A stretch of DNA of 64,000 bases from Allobosea sp. LC85 (GCF_000735605.1 NZ_JPKG01000008.1:45138-109137), one strand, 5' to 3'; shown: positions 24,382-33,595, numbered from the stretch's first letter. Numbers and translations: made by a program. The notes: generated by a model not told the origin, from the sequence alone.

Positions 24382-26136
24382 TCAGCAGAAGTCGAAATCG
24401 CAGCCTTCATCGGCCTGGAGGACGCTACCCAGATAGAGCCCGCGATAGCCGCGCGAGGGCTCGCTGAGATGGGCGGGCGCCTGCCATTGCGCCTTGCGGC
24501 GCTCCAGTTCAGCCGCGTCGACCAGCAATTCGATCTGGCGGGCGGGGACGTCGAGCCTGATCAGGTCGCCGTCGCGGACCAGTCCGAGCGGGCCGCCCAC
24601 CGCCGATTCAGGCGTGATGTGCAGCACGATCGTGCCGAAGGCGGTGCCGCTCATGCGGGCGTCGGAAATCCGGACCATGTCCTTGACGCCCGCCTGGGCC
24701 AGCTTTTTCGGGATCGGCAGATAGCCGGCCTCCGGCATGCCGGGCGCGCCCTTGGGGCCGGCATTGCGCAGCACGAGCACGTCATCGGCGTTCACATCGA
24801 GCGCAGGGTCGTCCATGCGCGTGACCATGTCCTCGACCGAGTCGAAGACCACGGCCCGGCCCGTGTGCTGGAGCAAGCCAGGAGACGCGGCCGAATGCTT
24901 GATGACCGCGCCGCCCGGGGCCAGGTTGCCGCGCAGCACGGCCATGCCGCCGGTCTGCTTGAGCGGGCTCGCGGCGCTGCGGATGATCGTCTGGTTCGGC
25001 ACCTCTTCGGCGGCGTCCGCGATCTCGCCGATGGTCTGGCCGCTGATGGTGAGCGCGTCGAGCGCCAGATGCGCGCGCAGCTCCTTCATCAGCTTCGGCA
25101 CGCCGCCGGCCCAGTGGAAATGCTCCATGTAATGATCGCCGGAGGGTTTGAGATCGATCAGCACCGGCACCGCGCGGCCAATCGCGTCGAATTCCTCCAG
25201 ATCGATGCTCAAGCCGGCGCGGCGGGCGATGGCCGCGAGATGGACGAGCCCGTTGGTCGAGCCACCGATCGCCTGCAGCACCACCATGGCATTGCGGAAG
25301 GCCGTCTCGGTCAGCAATTCGCTCGGCCGTAATCCGCCTGGCCTCTCGCCACCTGGCCTCACGGTACCTTTGGCCAAGGCGACAGCCTGCTTCCCGCTGG
25401 CTTCGGCGGCGCGGATGCGGTCGGCATGGGTCGCGGGGATCGTGCCCGTGCCCGGCAGCGCGATGCCCAGCGCCTCGACGAGGCAGCCCATGGTGCTGGC
25501 CGTGCCCATGACCATGCAGGTGCCTTGCGTCGGCGCGAGCCTGCCGCTTAGCACCTCGATCTCGGCCTCGTCGATGGTGCCGGCACGGTGCTGGCCCCAG
25601 AGCCTGCGGCAATCGGTGCAGGCGCCGAGGATCTCGCCCTTGTGATGACCGACCAGCATCGGGCCGGTGATGAGCTGGATCGCGGGGACATCGGCCGATA
25701 CCGCGCCCATCAACTGCGCCGGTACGGTCTTGTCGCAACCGCCGATCAGCACGACCGAATCCATCGGCTGGGCGCGGATCATCTCCTCGGTGTCGATCGC
25801 CATCAGGTTGCGCAGGAACATCGAGGTCGGGTTCGAGAACGACTCATGGATCGAGACGGTCGGGAACTCCATCGGCAGGCCGCCTGCGAGCATGACGCCA
25901 CGCTTCACCGCCTCGATCAGGCGCGGCACATTGCCGTGGCAGGGGTTGAAGTCGCTGAACGTGTTGGTGATGCCGATGATCGGCCGGTCGAGCGCATCGT
26001 CCGAAAAGCCGGCCGCCTTGATGAAGGCCTTGCGCAGGAACAGCGAAAAACCGGGATCGCCATAGCTGGCGAGATTGCGGCGCATGCCGCGCGGGGCCAG
26101 TTTGGCGGGGGCATTCTTGTCGTTGGGGCTCGTCAT
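24382..26136 (-). CDS. IlvD/Edd-family dehydratase
   Basis: 584 residues. Three conserved cysteines expected to hold the iron-sulfur cluster are present in FNPCHGN, IGGCDKTVPA and GTCMVMGTAST. The region from PATHADRIRAAE through the C-terminal SDARMSGTAFGTIVLHITPE is typical of the family. These enzymes remove water from dihydroxy acids; members near GntR and Bug genes usually act on sugar acids such as arabonate or xylonate rather than in branched-chain amino-acid synthesis. ATG at 26136 is chosen over the upstream frame because the operator lies between. It is divergent from a GntR gene. Confidence 0.9.
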   Translation of the reverse strand: MTSPNDKNAPAKLAPRGMRRNLASYGDPGFSLFLRKAFIKAAGFSDDALDRPIIGITNTFSDFNPCHGNVPRLIEAVKRGVMLAGGLPMEFPTVSIHESFSNPTSMFLRNLMAIDTEEMIRAQPMDSVVLIGGCDKTVPAQLMGAVSADVPAIQLITGPMLVGHHKGEILGACTDCRRLWGQHRAGTIDEAEIEVLSGRLAPTQGTCMVMGTASTMGCLVEALGIALPGTGTIPATHADRIRAAEASGKQAVALAKGTVRPGGERPGGLRPSELLTETAFRNAMVVLQAIGGSTNGLVHLAAIARRAGLSIDLEEFDAIGRAVPVLIDLKPSGDHYMEHFHWAGGVPKLMKELRAHLALDALTISGQTIGEIADAAEEVPNQTIIRSAASPLKQTGGMAVLRGNLAPGGAVIKHSAASPGLLQHTGRAVVFDSVEDMVTRMDDPALDVNADDVLVLRNAGPKGAPGMPEAGYLPIPKKLAQAGVKDMVRISDARMSGTAFGTIVLHITPESAVGGPLGLVRDGDLIRLDVPARQIELLVDAAELERRKAQWQAPAHLSEPSRGYRGLYLGSVLQADEGCDFDFC

Positions 26137-26155
26137 GACGCGATGAAGAGTTGCC

Positions 26156-26173
26156 GTTGACAAGATTGTCAAC
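26156..26173. promoter_or_regulatory. 18-bp perfect palindrome between dehydratase and GntR genes
   Basis: GTTGACAAGATTGTCAAC is symmetric except for the central GA. It sits 20 bp upstream of the dehydratase start and 27 bp upstream of the gntR start, and includes a TTGACA -35-like hexamer facing gntR. This is the expected position and form for a GntR/FCD operator. Confidence 0.75.
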
Positions 26174-26200
26174 AATTATGTTGGAATTGGAGTTAGTCGC

Positions 26201-26884
26201 ATGTCCGTCTTCGCGCTCAAGCCCGCCACCGACCGCCCCCGCATGGTGGCGGACGCTCTCGAGGAGGAGATCGTGCTCGGCTGGCTCTTGCCGCGCCAGC
26301 GCCTGATCGAGGAGGACATCGCCGCACGGCTCGAGGTGAAGCGCCATGTCGTGCGCGAGGCTCTTGCCGAGCTGGAGCGGGTCGGGCTGGTCGAGCGCGT
26401 GCCGAACAAGGGCGCAGCGGTCAGGCTGCTGGAGCCGCGGGAGGTGCGCCAGATCTATTCGGTGCGTGAGGCGCTGGAGACCTTGGCAGCCGAACAGATT
26501 CCGCTGCCGGCCGATTCCGAGATCGTCTCACGGCTGCAAGCGATCCAGGGACGCCATGCGGCCGCGGTCGCTGCGGCCGACGCGCGCGCGGCCTTCCGCG
26601 CCAATATGGCGTTTCACGAGACGCTCTTTGCCGCTTGCGGCAATGCCCATCTGGTCGAGCTGATTCAGATGATGGCACAGAAGGTTCACGGCGCCCGTTC
26701 GATCACGGCCGCGAGCCCCTCGCATCTGGCGCGGGCCTGCGCCGAGCATTGGGCGATGATCGCAGCGCTCGAGGCCGGCGACCGGGCCAGGCTGGTTCAG
26801 CTGTGCCGCGACCATCTCGGCCCCTCGCGCGACGCCTATATCGCCGCGGTGGAGCAGCGGCATGGCCGCGATCAGTCGCGATAG
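26201..26884 (+). CDS. GntR-family regulator, FCD subfamily
   Basis: 227 residues with an N-terminal winged helix (IEEDIAARLEVKRHVVREAL, LERVGLVERVPNKGAAV) and FCD effector domain (IYSVREALETLAAEQI, NMAFHETLFAACGN, CAEHWAMIAALEAGDRARL). GGAG lies upstream of the ATG at 26201. It is divergent from the dehydratase operon and the palindrome between them is the likely operator, so it probably represses the dehydratase-Bug-dehydrogenase unit and itself. Confidence 0.9.
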   Translation: MSVFALKPATDRPRMVADALEEEIVLGWLLPRQRLIEEDIAARLEVKRHVVREALAELERVGLVERVPNKGAAVRLLEPREVRQIYSVREALETLAAEQIPLPADSEIVSRLQAIQGRHAAAVAAADARAAFRANMAFHETLFAACGNAHLVELIQMMAQKVHGARSITAASPSHLARACAEHWAMIAALEAGDRARLVQLCRDHLGPSRDAYIAAVEQRHGRDQSR

Positions 26885-26929
26885 CGCGTTTTGACATCGG
26901 CGTTGATGGCGGCGATGTCCGGCAAGGAA

Positions 26930-27013
26930 GCGATGCCGCGCAGGCGCTGGGCATTGTCCGCAATCTCTGCGTTGCCCTCGCGAATCTCCTGGTTGGCGCG
27001 CATGAACGCGCGA
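26930..27013 (-). pseudogene. Relic of an FCD-type GntR gene
   Basis: The DNA aligns with part of the FCD coding region of the gntR gene at 18499-19206 (about 18730-18822), including the conserved run CCTGGTTGGCGCGCATGAA. On the minus strand it can be read as MRANQ plus an IADNAQRLRGIA-like stretch with no start and no DNA-binding domain. It ends abruptly at about 27013 next to a second relic. Confidence 0.75.
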
Positions 27014-27019
27014 TGCGCG

Positions 27020-27125
27020 GGATTTCAATCCTCTCGAAACACCAGCCGATTCTTTGGCGCAACCTGAACCAGAGCTGTCGCAGGAAACCATAGAGCATCA
27101 TGCCTCCGGTCACCCCGGCGCGGCG
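27020..27125 (-). pseudogene. Deletion relic of a small membrane-protein gene
   Basis: The minus strand reads VTGGMMLYGFLRQLW, near-identical to part of the 56-residue membrane protein at 39542-39712. The following hydrophobic helix is deleted, and the tail with ATTGAAATCCC matches the region downstream of the intact gene (39497-39541). It is therefore a shortened duplicate. Confidence 0.7.
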
Positions 27126-27161
27126 AGGTGCGCACTCGCGCTTTCCTCGTTCAGATGCTCT

Positions 27162-27197
27162 GACGCGAGATGTCGCGTCCCGGGCGGTCGATGTCGC
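27162..27197. promoter_or_regulatory. Operator-like palindrome plus half-site before the FAD oxidoreductase genes
   Basis: GACGCGAGATGTCGCGTC (27162-27179) is an 18-bp palindrome. ATGTCGC occurs within it (27170) and again at 27191, 21 bp or two helical turns apart. The same half-site occurs in the two other promoters of this locus (32478, 33606). The region ends about 65 bp before the start at 27261. Confidence 0.5.
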
Positions 27198-27260
27198 AAA
27201 CCGGCCAGCCATCGCGAGCCGGCGCACCAAGAATGAACGCCGTCCTTCGAGAGCGCGACC

Positions 27261-28871
27261 ATGAACATCCCAGCCTCAGATCCGAAATCCGTCACCGGCA
27301 AGCCGCTGGCCATCGACGAGACGGTCGACGTCCTCGTGATCGGCGGGGGGGCTGCCGGGCTCGAAGCCGCGATCGGCGCGGCGGCGCAAGGCTTGAGTGT
27401 CCTGCTCGTCGACGAGAACCCCGTCTCGTTCAGGACGATGGGCGACGACGTGCCTTTGCATTTCGGCCAAGGCATGGCGGCGAACGCCCGCAATCGCACC
27501 GCCATGATGGAGGCCTTCGTCGCCTCCGAGCCGCGCATCGAGGAGGCCTTCGAGGCCGGCGTCGATGTCCGCCTCGGCGCCGCCTGCTGGGGCCTCTATG
27601 CGAACGGTCCCGCGCTCGGCTGGATGCCCGGGCTGGTCGCCGGTCTCGCCGACGAAGACCGCAGCCTCCTGGTGCAGGCGCAGCACGTCATTCTCGCCTG
27701 CGGCCGCCGTGACATGGGCCTCGGCTTCCCCGGCTGGGAGAAGCCCGGTGTGATGGGGGCCACCGCCGCGCTCACCCTCGCGACGCGCTATGGTGCGTTC
27801 GGCCCCCGCCAGGTCGTCGTCCTCGGCTCGAGCACCGAAGCGCTGACCACGGCGCTCGCCCTGCGCGCGGCAGGTGTCACCATCGCGGCCATCGTCGAGC
27901 AGGCGTCCGAGACCGTTGGCGATGTGGCGCTGCTGGCGGGCCTGCGCGAGGGCGGTACGGAGATCCTCACCCGCCATGTCGTGCGCGAGGCCGCCGGTCG
28001 CGACGGCGTCGAGGCGGCGCTGCTGGCGAAGCTCGACGAGAATGGAAAGCCCGCTGGGGAGGAACGCGCCCTCGCCTGCGACGGTATCGTGCTGGCCGTC
28101 GGCACCACCCCGGTCGTCGACCTGATCGACGCAGCCGGCTGTAAGGTTGCATTCCAGCCCGAGCGCGGCGGTTACGCACCGGTGCTGGACGCGAGCCAGC
28201 GCACCAGCGTTGCGAATGTCTACGCGGTCGGCGACTGCGCCGGCATCTGGGCGGCCAAGACGCGGGACCGGACAATCGCCGAGGCGGAGGCCGCGCGCGC
28301 CGTGGCCGCGCTTGGCACCGCTGCGACAGGCGACCAGGCCGCTTCCCTGCCGGTGCCGGAATGCGACATTTCCGATTATCGCCTCGCCTGGGTGCGCGCG
28401 AGCGTCGTCGAGGCGCGCGCCGAATTCCATGTCTGCCAATGCGAGGAGGTGACGGCCCGCGAGATCCTCGAAGTTCGGCCGCCGCGCTATCTCGACTGGC
28501 AGAACGAGCGCCGCAACGACCGCTCGCTCGCGGCGCTGCTCGGCGAAGGTCCGCCGAATCCGGACCAGGTCAAGCGCCTGACGCGCGCCGGCATGGGTTC
28601 CTGCCAGGGTCGCCGCTGCCGCGAACAGGTCGCGGCGCTGCTGGCGCTCGGCGCAGCGCGGCCGCTCTCGGCGATCCCGCTCGCCGGCTACCGCGCCCCG
28701 ACGCGACCACTGTCGCTGTCGATGATGGCACATGTGCCGGAAGCCCCCGAGCAGGCCGCGCACTGGGACACCTGGTTCGGCATGCATGCGCAGTGGGTGC
28801 CGTTCTGGGAGGTTCCGGAGCGCTACACCGTGGCGACCAATGACGCGACCGGCCCCGTCGCGAGCGAGTGA
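27261..28871 (+). CDS. FAD/NAD(P)-dependent amine oxidoreductase, alpha-type subunit with BFD-like iron-sulfur domain
   Basis: 536 residues. FAD site VLVIGGGAAGLEAA near residue 24, a second nucleotide-binding site VVVLGSSTEALTTAL, and AVGDCAG near residue 330. The C-terminal domain has a C-x-C pair (HVCQCEEVT) and CQGRRC, a BFD-like [2Fe-2S] layout. This matches the A subunits of octopine/proline/hydroxyproline-type dehydrogenases. The B subunit follows 8 nt downstream. With the Rieske oxygenase nearby, a secondary or N-methyl amine substrate is likely. Specificity is inference. Confidence 0.85.
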   Translation: MNIPASDPKSVTGKPLAIDETVDVLVIGGGAAGLEAAIGAAAQGLSVLLVDENPVSFRTMGDDVPLHFGQGMAANARNRTAMMEAFVASEPRIEEAFEAGVDVRLGAACWGLYANGPALGWMPGLVAGLADEDRSLLVQAQHVILACGRRDMGLGFPGWEKPGVMGATAALTLATRYGAFGPRQVVVLGSSTEALTTALALRAAGVTIAAIVEQASETVGDVALLAGLREGGTEILTRHVVREAAGRDGVEAALLAKLDENGKPAGEERALACDGIVLAVGTTPVVDLIDAAGCKVAFQPERGGYAPVLDASQRTSVANVYAVGDCAGIWAAKTRDRTIAEAEAARAVAALGTAATGDQAASLPVPECDISDYRLAWVRASVVEARAEFHVCQCEEVTAREILEVRPPRYLDWQNERRNDRSLAALLGEGPPNPDQVKRLTRAGMGSCQGRRCREQVAALLALGAARPLSAIPLAGYRAPTRPLSLSMMAHVPEAPEQAAHWDTWFGMHAQWVPFWEVPERYTVATNDATGPVASE

Positions 28872-28879
28872 GACACATC

Positions 28880-30046
28880 ATGAGCGAGATCAAGGGAGCG
28901 TCCGTCATCATCGTCGGCGGCGGCGTCACGGGGCTTTCCGCCGGCTGGTGGCTGGCGCGCGACGGAACCGACGTGCTCGTGCTTGAAAAGGGCATGATCG
29001 GCTGGGAGGCGTCGGGCCGCAACGGCGGCGGCTGCTCGCACCACCACTCGCCGCTCTTCGCCGAGGAGCAGCGGCTCTGGCCGATCATGGACGAGTTGCT
29101 CGGCTATCCGACCGAGTTTCAGGGGGAGCGCGTTCGCCTCGCCTCCAGCGAGCATCAGATGGCGCTCTATGGCCGTGCCCTGCGCAACGCCGAGCGGCAG
29201 GGCTTCCAGTCCGAGGTGCTCGACGTCAAGCAGGCGAAAGAGCTCGTCCCGCTGGCGGGCGACACCATCGTCGGCGGCTATCACTACAGGTTCGGCGGGC
29301 ACGCCAACCCGCACCGCACGCTGCAGGGCTACGCCTGGGCGATGCAGGATCATGGCGGGCGCATCCTGCAGCACATGACGGTGACCGGCTTCCGGACCGA
29401 AGGCGGACGCGTGACGGCGGTCGAGACCGATCGCGGACCGATCGGCTGCGACAGTCTCGTCCTCGCTGCCGGCCCGCAGACGGGGCGGCTCTCCGCCATG
29501 CTGGGACAGGAAGTGCCGGTGCAGTCGGCGCGCTGCGAGATGATCGTGACCGAGCCGCTGCCGCTGATGCCGCTGGGCGGCGTCGACGGTTGCGGGCTCT
29601 ACGGGCGGCAGACCTTGCGCGGCAACCTCGCCTATGGCGGCGGCCCGCATGAATGGTTGGCCATGGCCGAGGAAGGCACGCCGGCGAAGCCCACCACGCC
29701 GCTGATGCTGCATATGGGCAAGCGCCTCGCCGAGCTCCTGCCGAAGGCGGCACATGCCCGTATCATCCGCTCCTGGGCTGGCGTGATCGAGAACACGCCG
29801 GATGGCCGCCCGGTCATCGACCGGCTCGCTTCGCAGGCGAATGTCGTGGTCGCCACGCTGTCCAGCGTCGGCTTCGGCCTCTCGCCGGCGAGCGGCCATG
29901 CGATCCGCGATCTCGTGGTCGACGGCTCCTGCAGCTTCGCCGACATCTCGAGCTTTGCACTCTCGCGCTTCGCGGAGCTCGAGCCGAACTGGCGGGAACT
30001 GCAGGGCTGGCAGGTGACGGCGGCAACCGAGACACTGTCGGCGTGA
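28880..30046 (+). CDS. DadA-like FAD amine oxidoreductase, beta-type subunit
   Basis: 388 residues. FAD-binding VIIVGGGVTGLSAGWWLA at the N-terminus, the SGRNGGGCSHHH flavin-contact segment, and the C-terminal GRPVIDRL plus SSVGFGLSPASG typical of the DAO/sarcosine oxidase-beta fold. ATG at 28880 is preferred; the frame is open to 28868 but overlaps the upstream stop. Paired with the alpha-type subunit, it likely oxidises an N-methylated or cyclic amino acid such as N-methylproline, dimethylglycine or hydroxyproline. It converges with the reductase gene. Confidence 0.88.
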   Translation: MSEIKGASVIIVGGGVTGLSAGWWLARDGTDVLVLEKGMIGWEASGRNGGGCSHHHSPLFAEEQRLWPIMDELLGYPTEFQGERVRLASSEHQMALYGRALRNAERQGFQSEVLDVKQAKELVPLAGDTIVGGYHYRFGGHANPHRTLQGYAWAMQDHGGRILQHMTVTGFRTEGGRVTAVETDRGPIGCDSLVLAAGPQTGRLSAMLGQEVPVQSARCEMIVTEPLPLMPLGGVDGCGLYGRQTLRGNLAYGGGPHEWLAMAEEGTPAKPTTPLMLHMGKRLAELLPKAAHARIIRSWAGVIENTPDGRPVIDRLASQANVVVATLSSVGFGLSPASGHAIRDLVVDGSCSFADISSFALSRFAELEPNWRELQGWQVTAATETLSA

Positions 30047-30056
30047 GGTCGTCATG

Positions 30057-30073
30057 CTCGGGCTTCGCCCGAG
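30057..30073. terminator. Hairpin between convergent genes
   Basis: CTCGGGC (30057-30063), TTC loop and GCCCGAG (30067-30073) form a 7-bp GC-rich stem between the stop codons of two convergent genes. No U-run follows, so it is a possible bidirectional terminator of moderate strength. Confidence 0.55.
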
Positions 30074-30087
30074 ACTGACCCCGTCCT

Positions 30088-31143
30088 TCAAAGTGCGATC
30101 GTCACATCAGAACGCGGGCGCGATGAGCAGGCCAGGATATAGCCCTGCGCTTCCTCTTCCGGCGAGATCCCGCCATCGTGCTGCATCTCGACGGCGCCGG
30201 AGACGAGCGAGACCCGGCAGGTGCCGCACATTCCGGAGGCGCAGCCGCAGGGAATGACGATGGTCTGGCGTGTCGCGGCCTGGAGCAGTGTCTCGCCCGG
30301 CTGGGCGGTGAAGGACTTGTCGCCGAGCGTGACCGCATAGCCTTCCGCCGGCGCATCAACGGGAACCGGCGGCGGCGCGACGGGCGTGACCGCACCGAAA
30401 TGCTCGATATGGAAAAGGTCGCGCGCCCCGCCTTCGGCCGCGTGGATCAGCCGCGCCTCGTCCATGAAGCCGGTCGGGCCGCAGCAGAAGACCTCGCGCC
30501 GGCCGTAATCCGGCAGCGCCACCGAGACCATCCGCCGGCCGAGCCGGCCGCTGAAGCCGAACCAGCCCGGCTCTGGTCGGCTGACGACCATCGCGACCTT
30601 GAGATGTGGCATACGCGCCTGCAACGCGGCGAGCTCGCGCGCGAAGAGGATGTCGCGCGGCGTGCGGGCGGCATGGAGCCAGTATATGTCGGTATCCGGC
30701 GCGGTCGCCGCGAGGTGGCGCAGCATCGCCATCAGCGGGCTTGCGCCCGAGCCGGCCGAGACCAGCGCGAGTTTCTCCGTGGTGCGGCCCTCGATGGTGA
30801 AACGCCCTTTTGGAGAGCGAGCTTCAAGCCGCGCACCGACCGCGAGTTCGTCGTGCAGCCAGCGCGTCGCCTGGCCCGTCGCATGGGCCTTGATCGTCAT
30901 CGCGATCGTGCCCGATGCGTCCGGTGCCGAGGCCAGCGAGAAGGTGCGGAACAGCGTCTCGCCCCCGATCGCGAGCTTCAGCGTCATCGACTGGCCGGCC
31001 CTATAGGGCGGCACTCCGCCTTCCGGGTGGAAGACGAAGGTCTTCACGTCATGCGTCTCGGGACGAATCTCGGCGACGATGAGCGTCAGCAGATCGGCCG
31101 ATGGCGCGATCGCCGCCGGGGCTTCCAGGAGATCCGTGCTCAT
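30088..31143 (-). CDS. Ferredoxin-NAD(P)H reductase component of a Rieske oxygenase (GbcB-like)
   Basis: 351 residues. FAD-binding RTFSLASAP, NAD-binding LVSAGSGASPLMAML and FCCGPTGFM, then a C-terminal plant-type [2Fe-2S] ferredoxin domain with CGCASGMCGTC and a fourth Cys near ILACSS. It passes electrons from NAD(P)H to the Rieske component. Start overlaps the stop of the oxygenase gene by 4 bp, so the two are translationally coupled. Together they resemble glycine betaine monooxygenase GbcAB or stachydrine demethylase. Confidence 0.9.
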   Translation of the reverse strand: MSTDLLEAPAAIAPSADLLTLIVAEIRPETHDVKTFVFHPEGGVPPYRAGQSMTLKLAIGGETLFRTFSLASAPDASGTIAMTIKAHATGQATRWLHDELAVGARLEARSPKGRFTIEGRTTEKLALVSAGSGASPLMAMLRHLAATAPDTDIYWLHAARTPRDILFARELAALQARMPHLKVAMVVSRPEPGWFGFSGRLGRRMVSVALPDYGRREVFCCGPTGFMDEARLIHAAEGGARDLFHIEHFGAVTPVAPPPVPVDAPAEGYAVTLGDKSFTAQPGETLLQAATRQTIVIPCGCASGMCGTCRVSLVSGAVEMQHDGGISPEEEAQGYILACSSRPRSDVTIAL

Positions 31144-32378
31144 TCCGCCGCGATCCTGAACGGCGAAGGACTGCCGGCATATGCCGCCATCTTGCCCGCA
31201 TACCAGTTGGTGAAGTGCGTCAGCATGAATTCCGACGGCGCATAGGGGCCGGGTTCGTAGGCCCGTGAGCGGATGCCGGCATGGTTCACCGCGGCGAGTT
31301 CGGCATCCTGCGCGTTGGTGGCGATCCAGACCTCGGTCAGGCGCTTGATGTCGTAATCGACGCCCTCCACCGCATCTTCGTGAACGAGCCAGGTCGTGCG
31401 CACCGCCGTCTTGTCATGGGCGAGCGGCAACACGCGGAAATGGAGGATGTGGTCGGCGAGGAAGTGGTTCCAGTTATTGGGCACCCGGAACATGCGCACG
31501 GAGCCGAGATCGGGCTCGGTGAAGTCGGCGAGCAGCTTCCTGCAGGCTGGGCCGCCATCCATGGTGAAGGACACAGCCCCCTCATGGAACGGCAGGCGGA
31601 TGCAACGAAATTCCTCGCCGCCATCGGCCGGCGCATGCGGCAGGCCGAGTGCATCCCATTTCGCCGTCTTGCGATCCATCAGCGCCTTGAACTGGGCCGG
31701 CCCGCGCGGGTCGTCCGGCAGCGCGAATTCGACCAGCGTGACCAGCAGCTCGGGATGGTTGCCGGCGCAGTGATAACACTCGCGATTGTTCTCGATGACG
31801 AGCTTCCAGTTCGCGTCCTCGATCAGCGTCATCTCGAACGCGACCTTGGTGCGCTCCGGCATATGCGGGGCGATATAGGGCGTCACTGCCTCGCGATAGC
31901 GCGACAGGTCCGGCGGATCGTCGGCGAGGCAGATATAGACCATGCCGCAGATCACCTCGACATGAACGGGCTTCAGCCCATGGCTCGCGCGATCGAACCC
32001 TGCCGGCATCTGGCGGGCGTTGAGCAGCGAGCCGTCGAGCTCATAGACCCATTGATGATAGGGGCAGACCAAACGGGTCGCCCGGCCCTTCTCATGTCCG
32101 CAGATGCGCGAACCGCGATGGCGGCAGCTGTTGTGGAAGGCCCGGACCTGCCCCTCGCGATCGCGCAGCACCACGACCGGGTTCTCGCCCACGGCGAGGG
32201 TGAGATAGTCGCCCGGCTTCCTGATCTCGCAGGCGTTGCAGGCGAAGAGCCAGTCGGTTTCGAACACGGCCTTGATATCGGTCTCGTGCATCGCCGGATC
32301 GACATAGAAGGCCTGCGGCAGGCTGAAGCCCTCGCGGCGCTCCTGAAGCAGGCTGCGGATGCGGTCACGATCGATCAT
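31140..32378 (-). CDS. Rieske non-heme iron oxygenase alpha subunit (GbcA/stachydrine demethylase-like)
   Basis: 412 residues. Rieske cluster ligands C85-R-H87 and C105-P-Y-H108; catalytic iron ligands H203 and H208 in ENNRECYHCAGNHPEL. This ENxxExYHCxxxH form is typical of oxygenases that demethylate quaternary amines such as glycine betaine, proline betaine or carnitine. Coupled with its reductase gene. The divergent GbdR-like activator and the downstream osmolyte transporter point to a betaine substrate; which one is not decidable. Confidence 0.92.
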   Translation of the reverse strand: MIDRDRIRSLLQERREGFSLPQAFYVDPAMHETDIKAVFETDWLFACNACEIRKPGDYLTLAVGENPVVVLRDREGQVRAFHNSCRHRGSRICGHEKGRATRLVCPYHQWVYELDGSLLNARQMPAGFDRASHGLKPVHVEVICGMVYICLADDPPDLSRYREAVTPYIAPHMPERTKVAFEMTLIEDANWKLVIENNRECYHCAGNHPELLVTLVEFALPDDPRGPAQFKALMDRKTAKWDALGLPHAPADGGEEFRCIRLPFHEGAVSFTMDGGPACRKLLADFTEPDLGSVRMFRVPNNWNHFLADHILHFRVLPLAHDKTAVRTTWLVHEDAVEGVDYDIKRLTEVWIATNAQDAELAAVNHAGIRSRAYEPGPYAPSEFMLTHFTNWYAGKMAAYAGSPSPFRIAAE

Positions 32379-32466
32379 CGGCTGAAGACCCGGATAAGGA
32401 TATCCGCGATCTTGCTCCGGCCGACGTCCCGATGGCCGGAATATTCCGACTTCGCCGGCAAGCTTT

Positions 32467-32484
32467 GCGACGAGTGCATGTCGC
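32467..32484. promoter_or_regulatory. Inverted repeat between the Rieske and GbdR-like genes
   Basis: GCGAC (32467-32471), 8 nt, GTCGC (32480-32484). The right arm is part of ATGTCGC, as at 27170, 27191 and 33606. It lies about 90 bp from either start and is a candidate binding site of the adjacent activator. Confidence 0.45.
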
Positions 32485-32564
32485 TTTCATTGCAAGAATG
32501 TCGGAAATCCGATTTCCTTGGGGCAGCTCCAGACTGGATGATGGACGGGAGGAGATCCAAGGCC

Positions 32565-33557
32565 ATGAGCGAGGCGCCGGCCGGCACCCAGATCGTCACC
32601 CTGCTGCTCGTCGAGGGCTTCTCGATGATGAGCATCGCCTCGGCGATCGAGCCGCTGCGCTCGCTCAACCGGCTGATCGACCGCGAGGCCTGGCGCTGGC
32701 GCATGGCGAGCCTCGACGGTGGCGTGCTCGCCGCCTCGAACGGCATCCCGATCCCGACCGAGGCGGCCGAGACCGCCCTGCCCGGCTCGCATTACTTCCT
32801 GGTCTGCGGCGGCCTGCGAATCCAGTCGGTCGACGAGCGGCGCTATCTCGCGATCCTGCGCAAAGCCGTGCGGGGTGGGGTGCGCGTCGGCTCGCTCTCC
32901 ACCGGCACCTATCTGCTGGCCCGAGCCGGTCTGCTTGACGGCTATCGCTCGACGATTCACTGGGAGAACCGCCCCGCCTTCCAGGAGGAGTTCCCCGAGC
33001 TCGTCTGCACCGACAAGCTCTACGAGATCGACCGCGACCGCCTGACCTGCTCCGGCGGCACGGCCGCGATGGATCTGATGCTGCACCTGATCACGGAGCG
33101 GCACGGCGCAGATCTCGCCCGCCGCGTCGCCAACCAGTTTCACCACGACCGCATCCGCGACGAGCGCGACAACCAGAGCGGCGGCCGCCTGGAGCGGATG
33201 ACGAGCCTGCCGCCGGCCGTGCGCAGCGCGGTCCGGCTGATGCAGCGCCATGTCGAGGATACGATCTCGATCGCCGAGATTGCCGAGAAGGTCGGCATGA
33301 GCCCGCGCCAGCTCGAGCGGCTGTTCCTGCGCTATCTCCAGACCTCGCCGGCCCGCTATTATCTCTCGCTGCGGATCGACCGAGCCCGCGAGCTGCTGCT
33401 CTATTCCGACCGCCCGATCCTCGAGGTGGCGATCGCGGCCGGATTCACCTCGACGTCGCATTTCGCCCATTGGTTCAAGAAGCTGCACGGCGTCAGGCCG
33501 AGCCAATTGCGGGGCCGCCCCGCCGCCGACGAAGCGCCCCCACATCCGCCCGCCTGA
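32565..33557 (+). CDS. GlxA/GbdR-like AraC-family activator with DJ-1/PfpI-type domain
   Basis: 330 residues. The N-terminal class I amidotransferase-like domain (about 5-190) contains LLLVEGFSMMSIASAIEPLR and RVGSLSTGTYLLARAGLLDG. The C-terminal AraC DNA-binding domain has two helix-turn-helix segments (ISIAEIAEKVGMSPRQLERL, ILEVAIAAGFTSTSHFAHWF). GbdR-type members sense betaine or dimethylglycine and activate betaine catabolism. ATG at 32565 is preferred because GGAGGAG lies upstream; the frame is open far upstream without support. It is divergent from the oxygenase and close to the transporter operon. Confidence 0.9.
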   Translation: MSEAPAGTQIVTLLLVEGFSMMSIASAIEPLRSLNRLIDREAWRWRMASLDGGVLAASNGIPIPTEAAETALPGSHYFLVCGGLRIQSVDERRYLAILRKAVRGGVRVGSLSTGTYLLARAGLLDGYRSTIHWENRPAFQEEFPELVCTDKLYEIDRDRLTCSGGTAAMDLMLHLITERHGADLARRVANQFHHDRIRDERDNQSGGRLERMTSLPPAVRSAVRLMQRHVEDTISIAEIAEKVGMSPRQLERLFLRYLQTSPARYYLSLRIDRARELLLYSDRPILEVAIAAGFTSTSHFAHWFKKLHGVRPSQLRGRPAADEAPPHPPA

Positions 33558-33595
33558 GCACGCGTTGCGACAACCGATCGCGGCAGGTCGTAACC

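Noticed and set aside
28823..30091. 422-codon open frame on the minus strand
   Set aside because: Antisense to the DadA-like gene, which has FAD motifs; no homology-like features in the reverse frame.
31281..32564. Long 5' extension of the GbdR-like gene
   Set aside because: The extension runs antisense through the Rieske gene; a ribosome binding site and the domain start place the real start at 32565.
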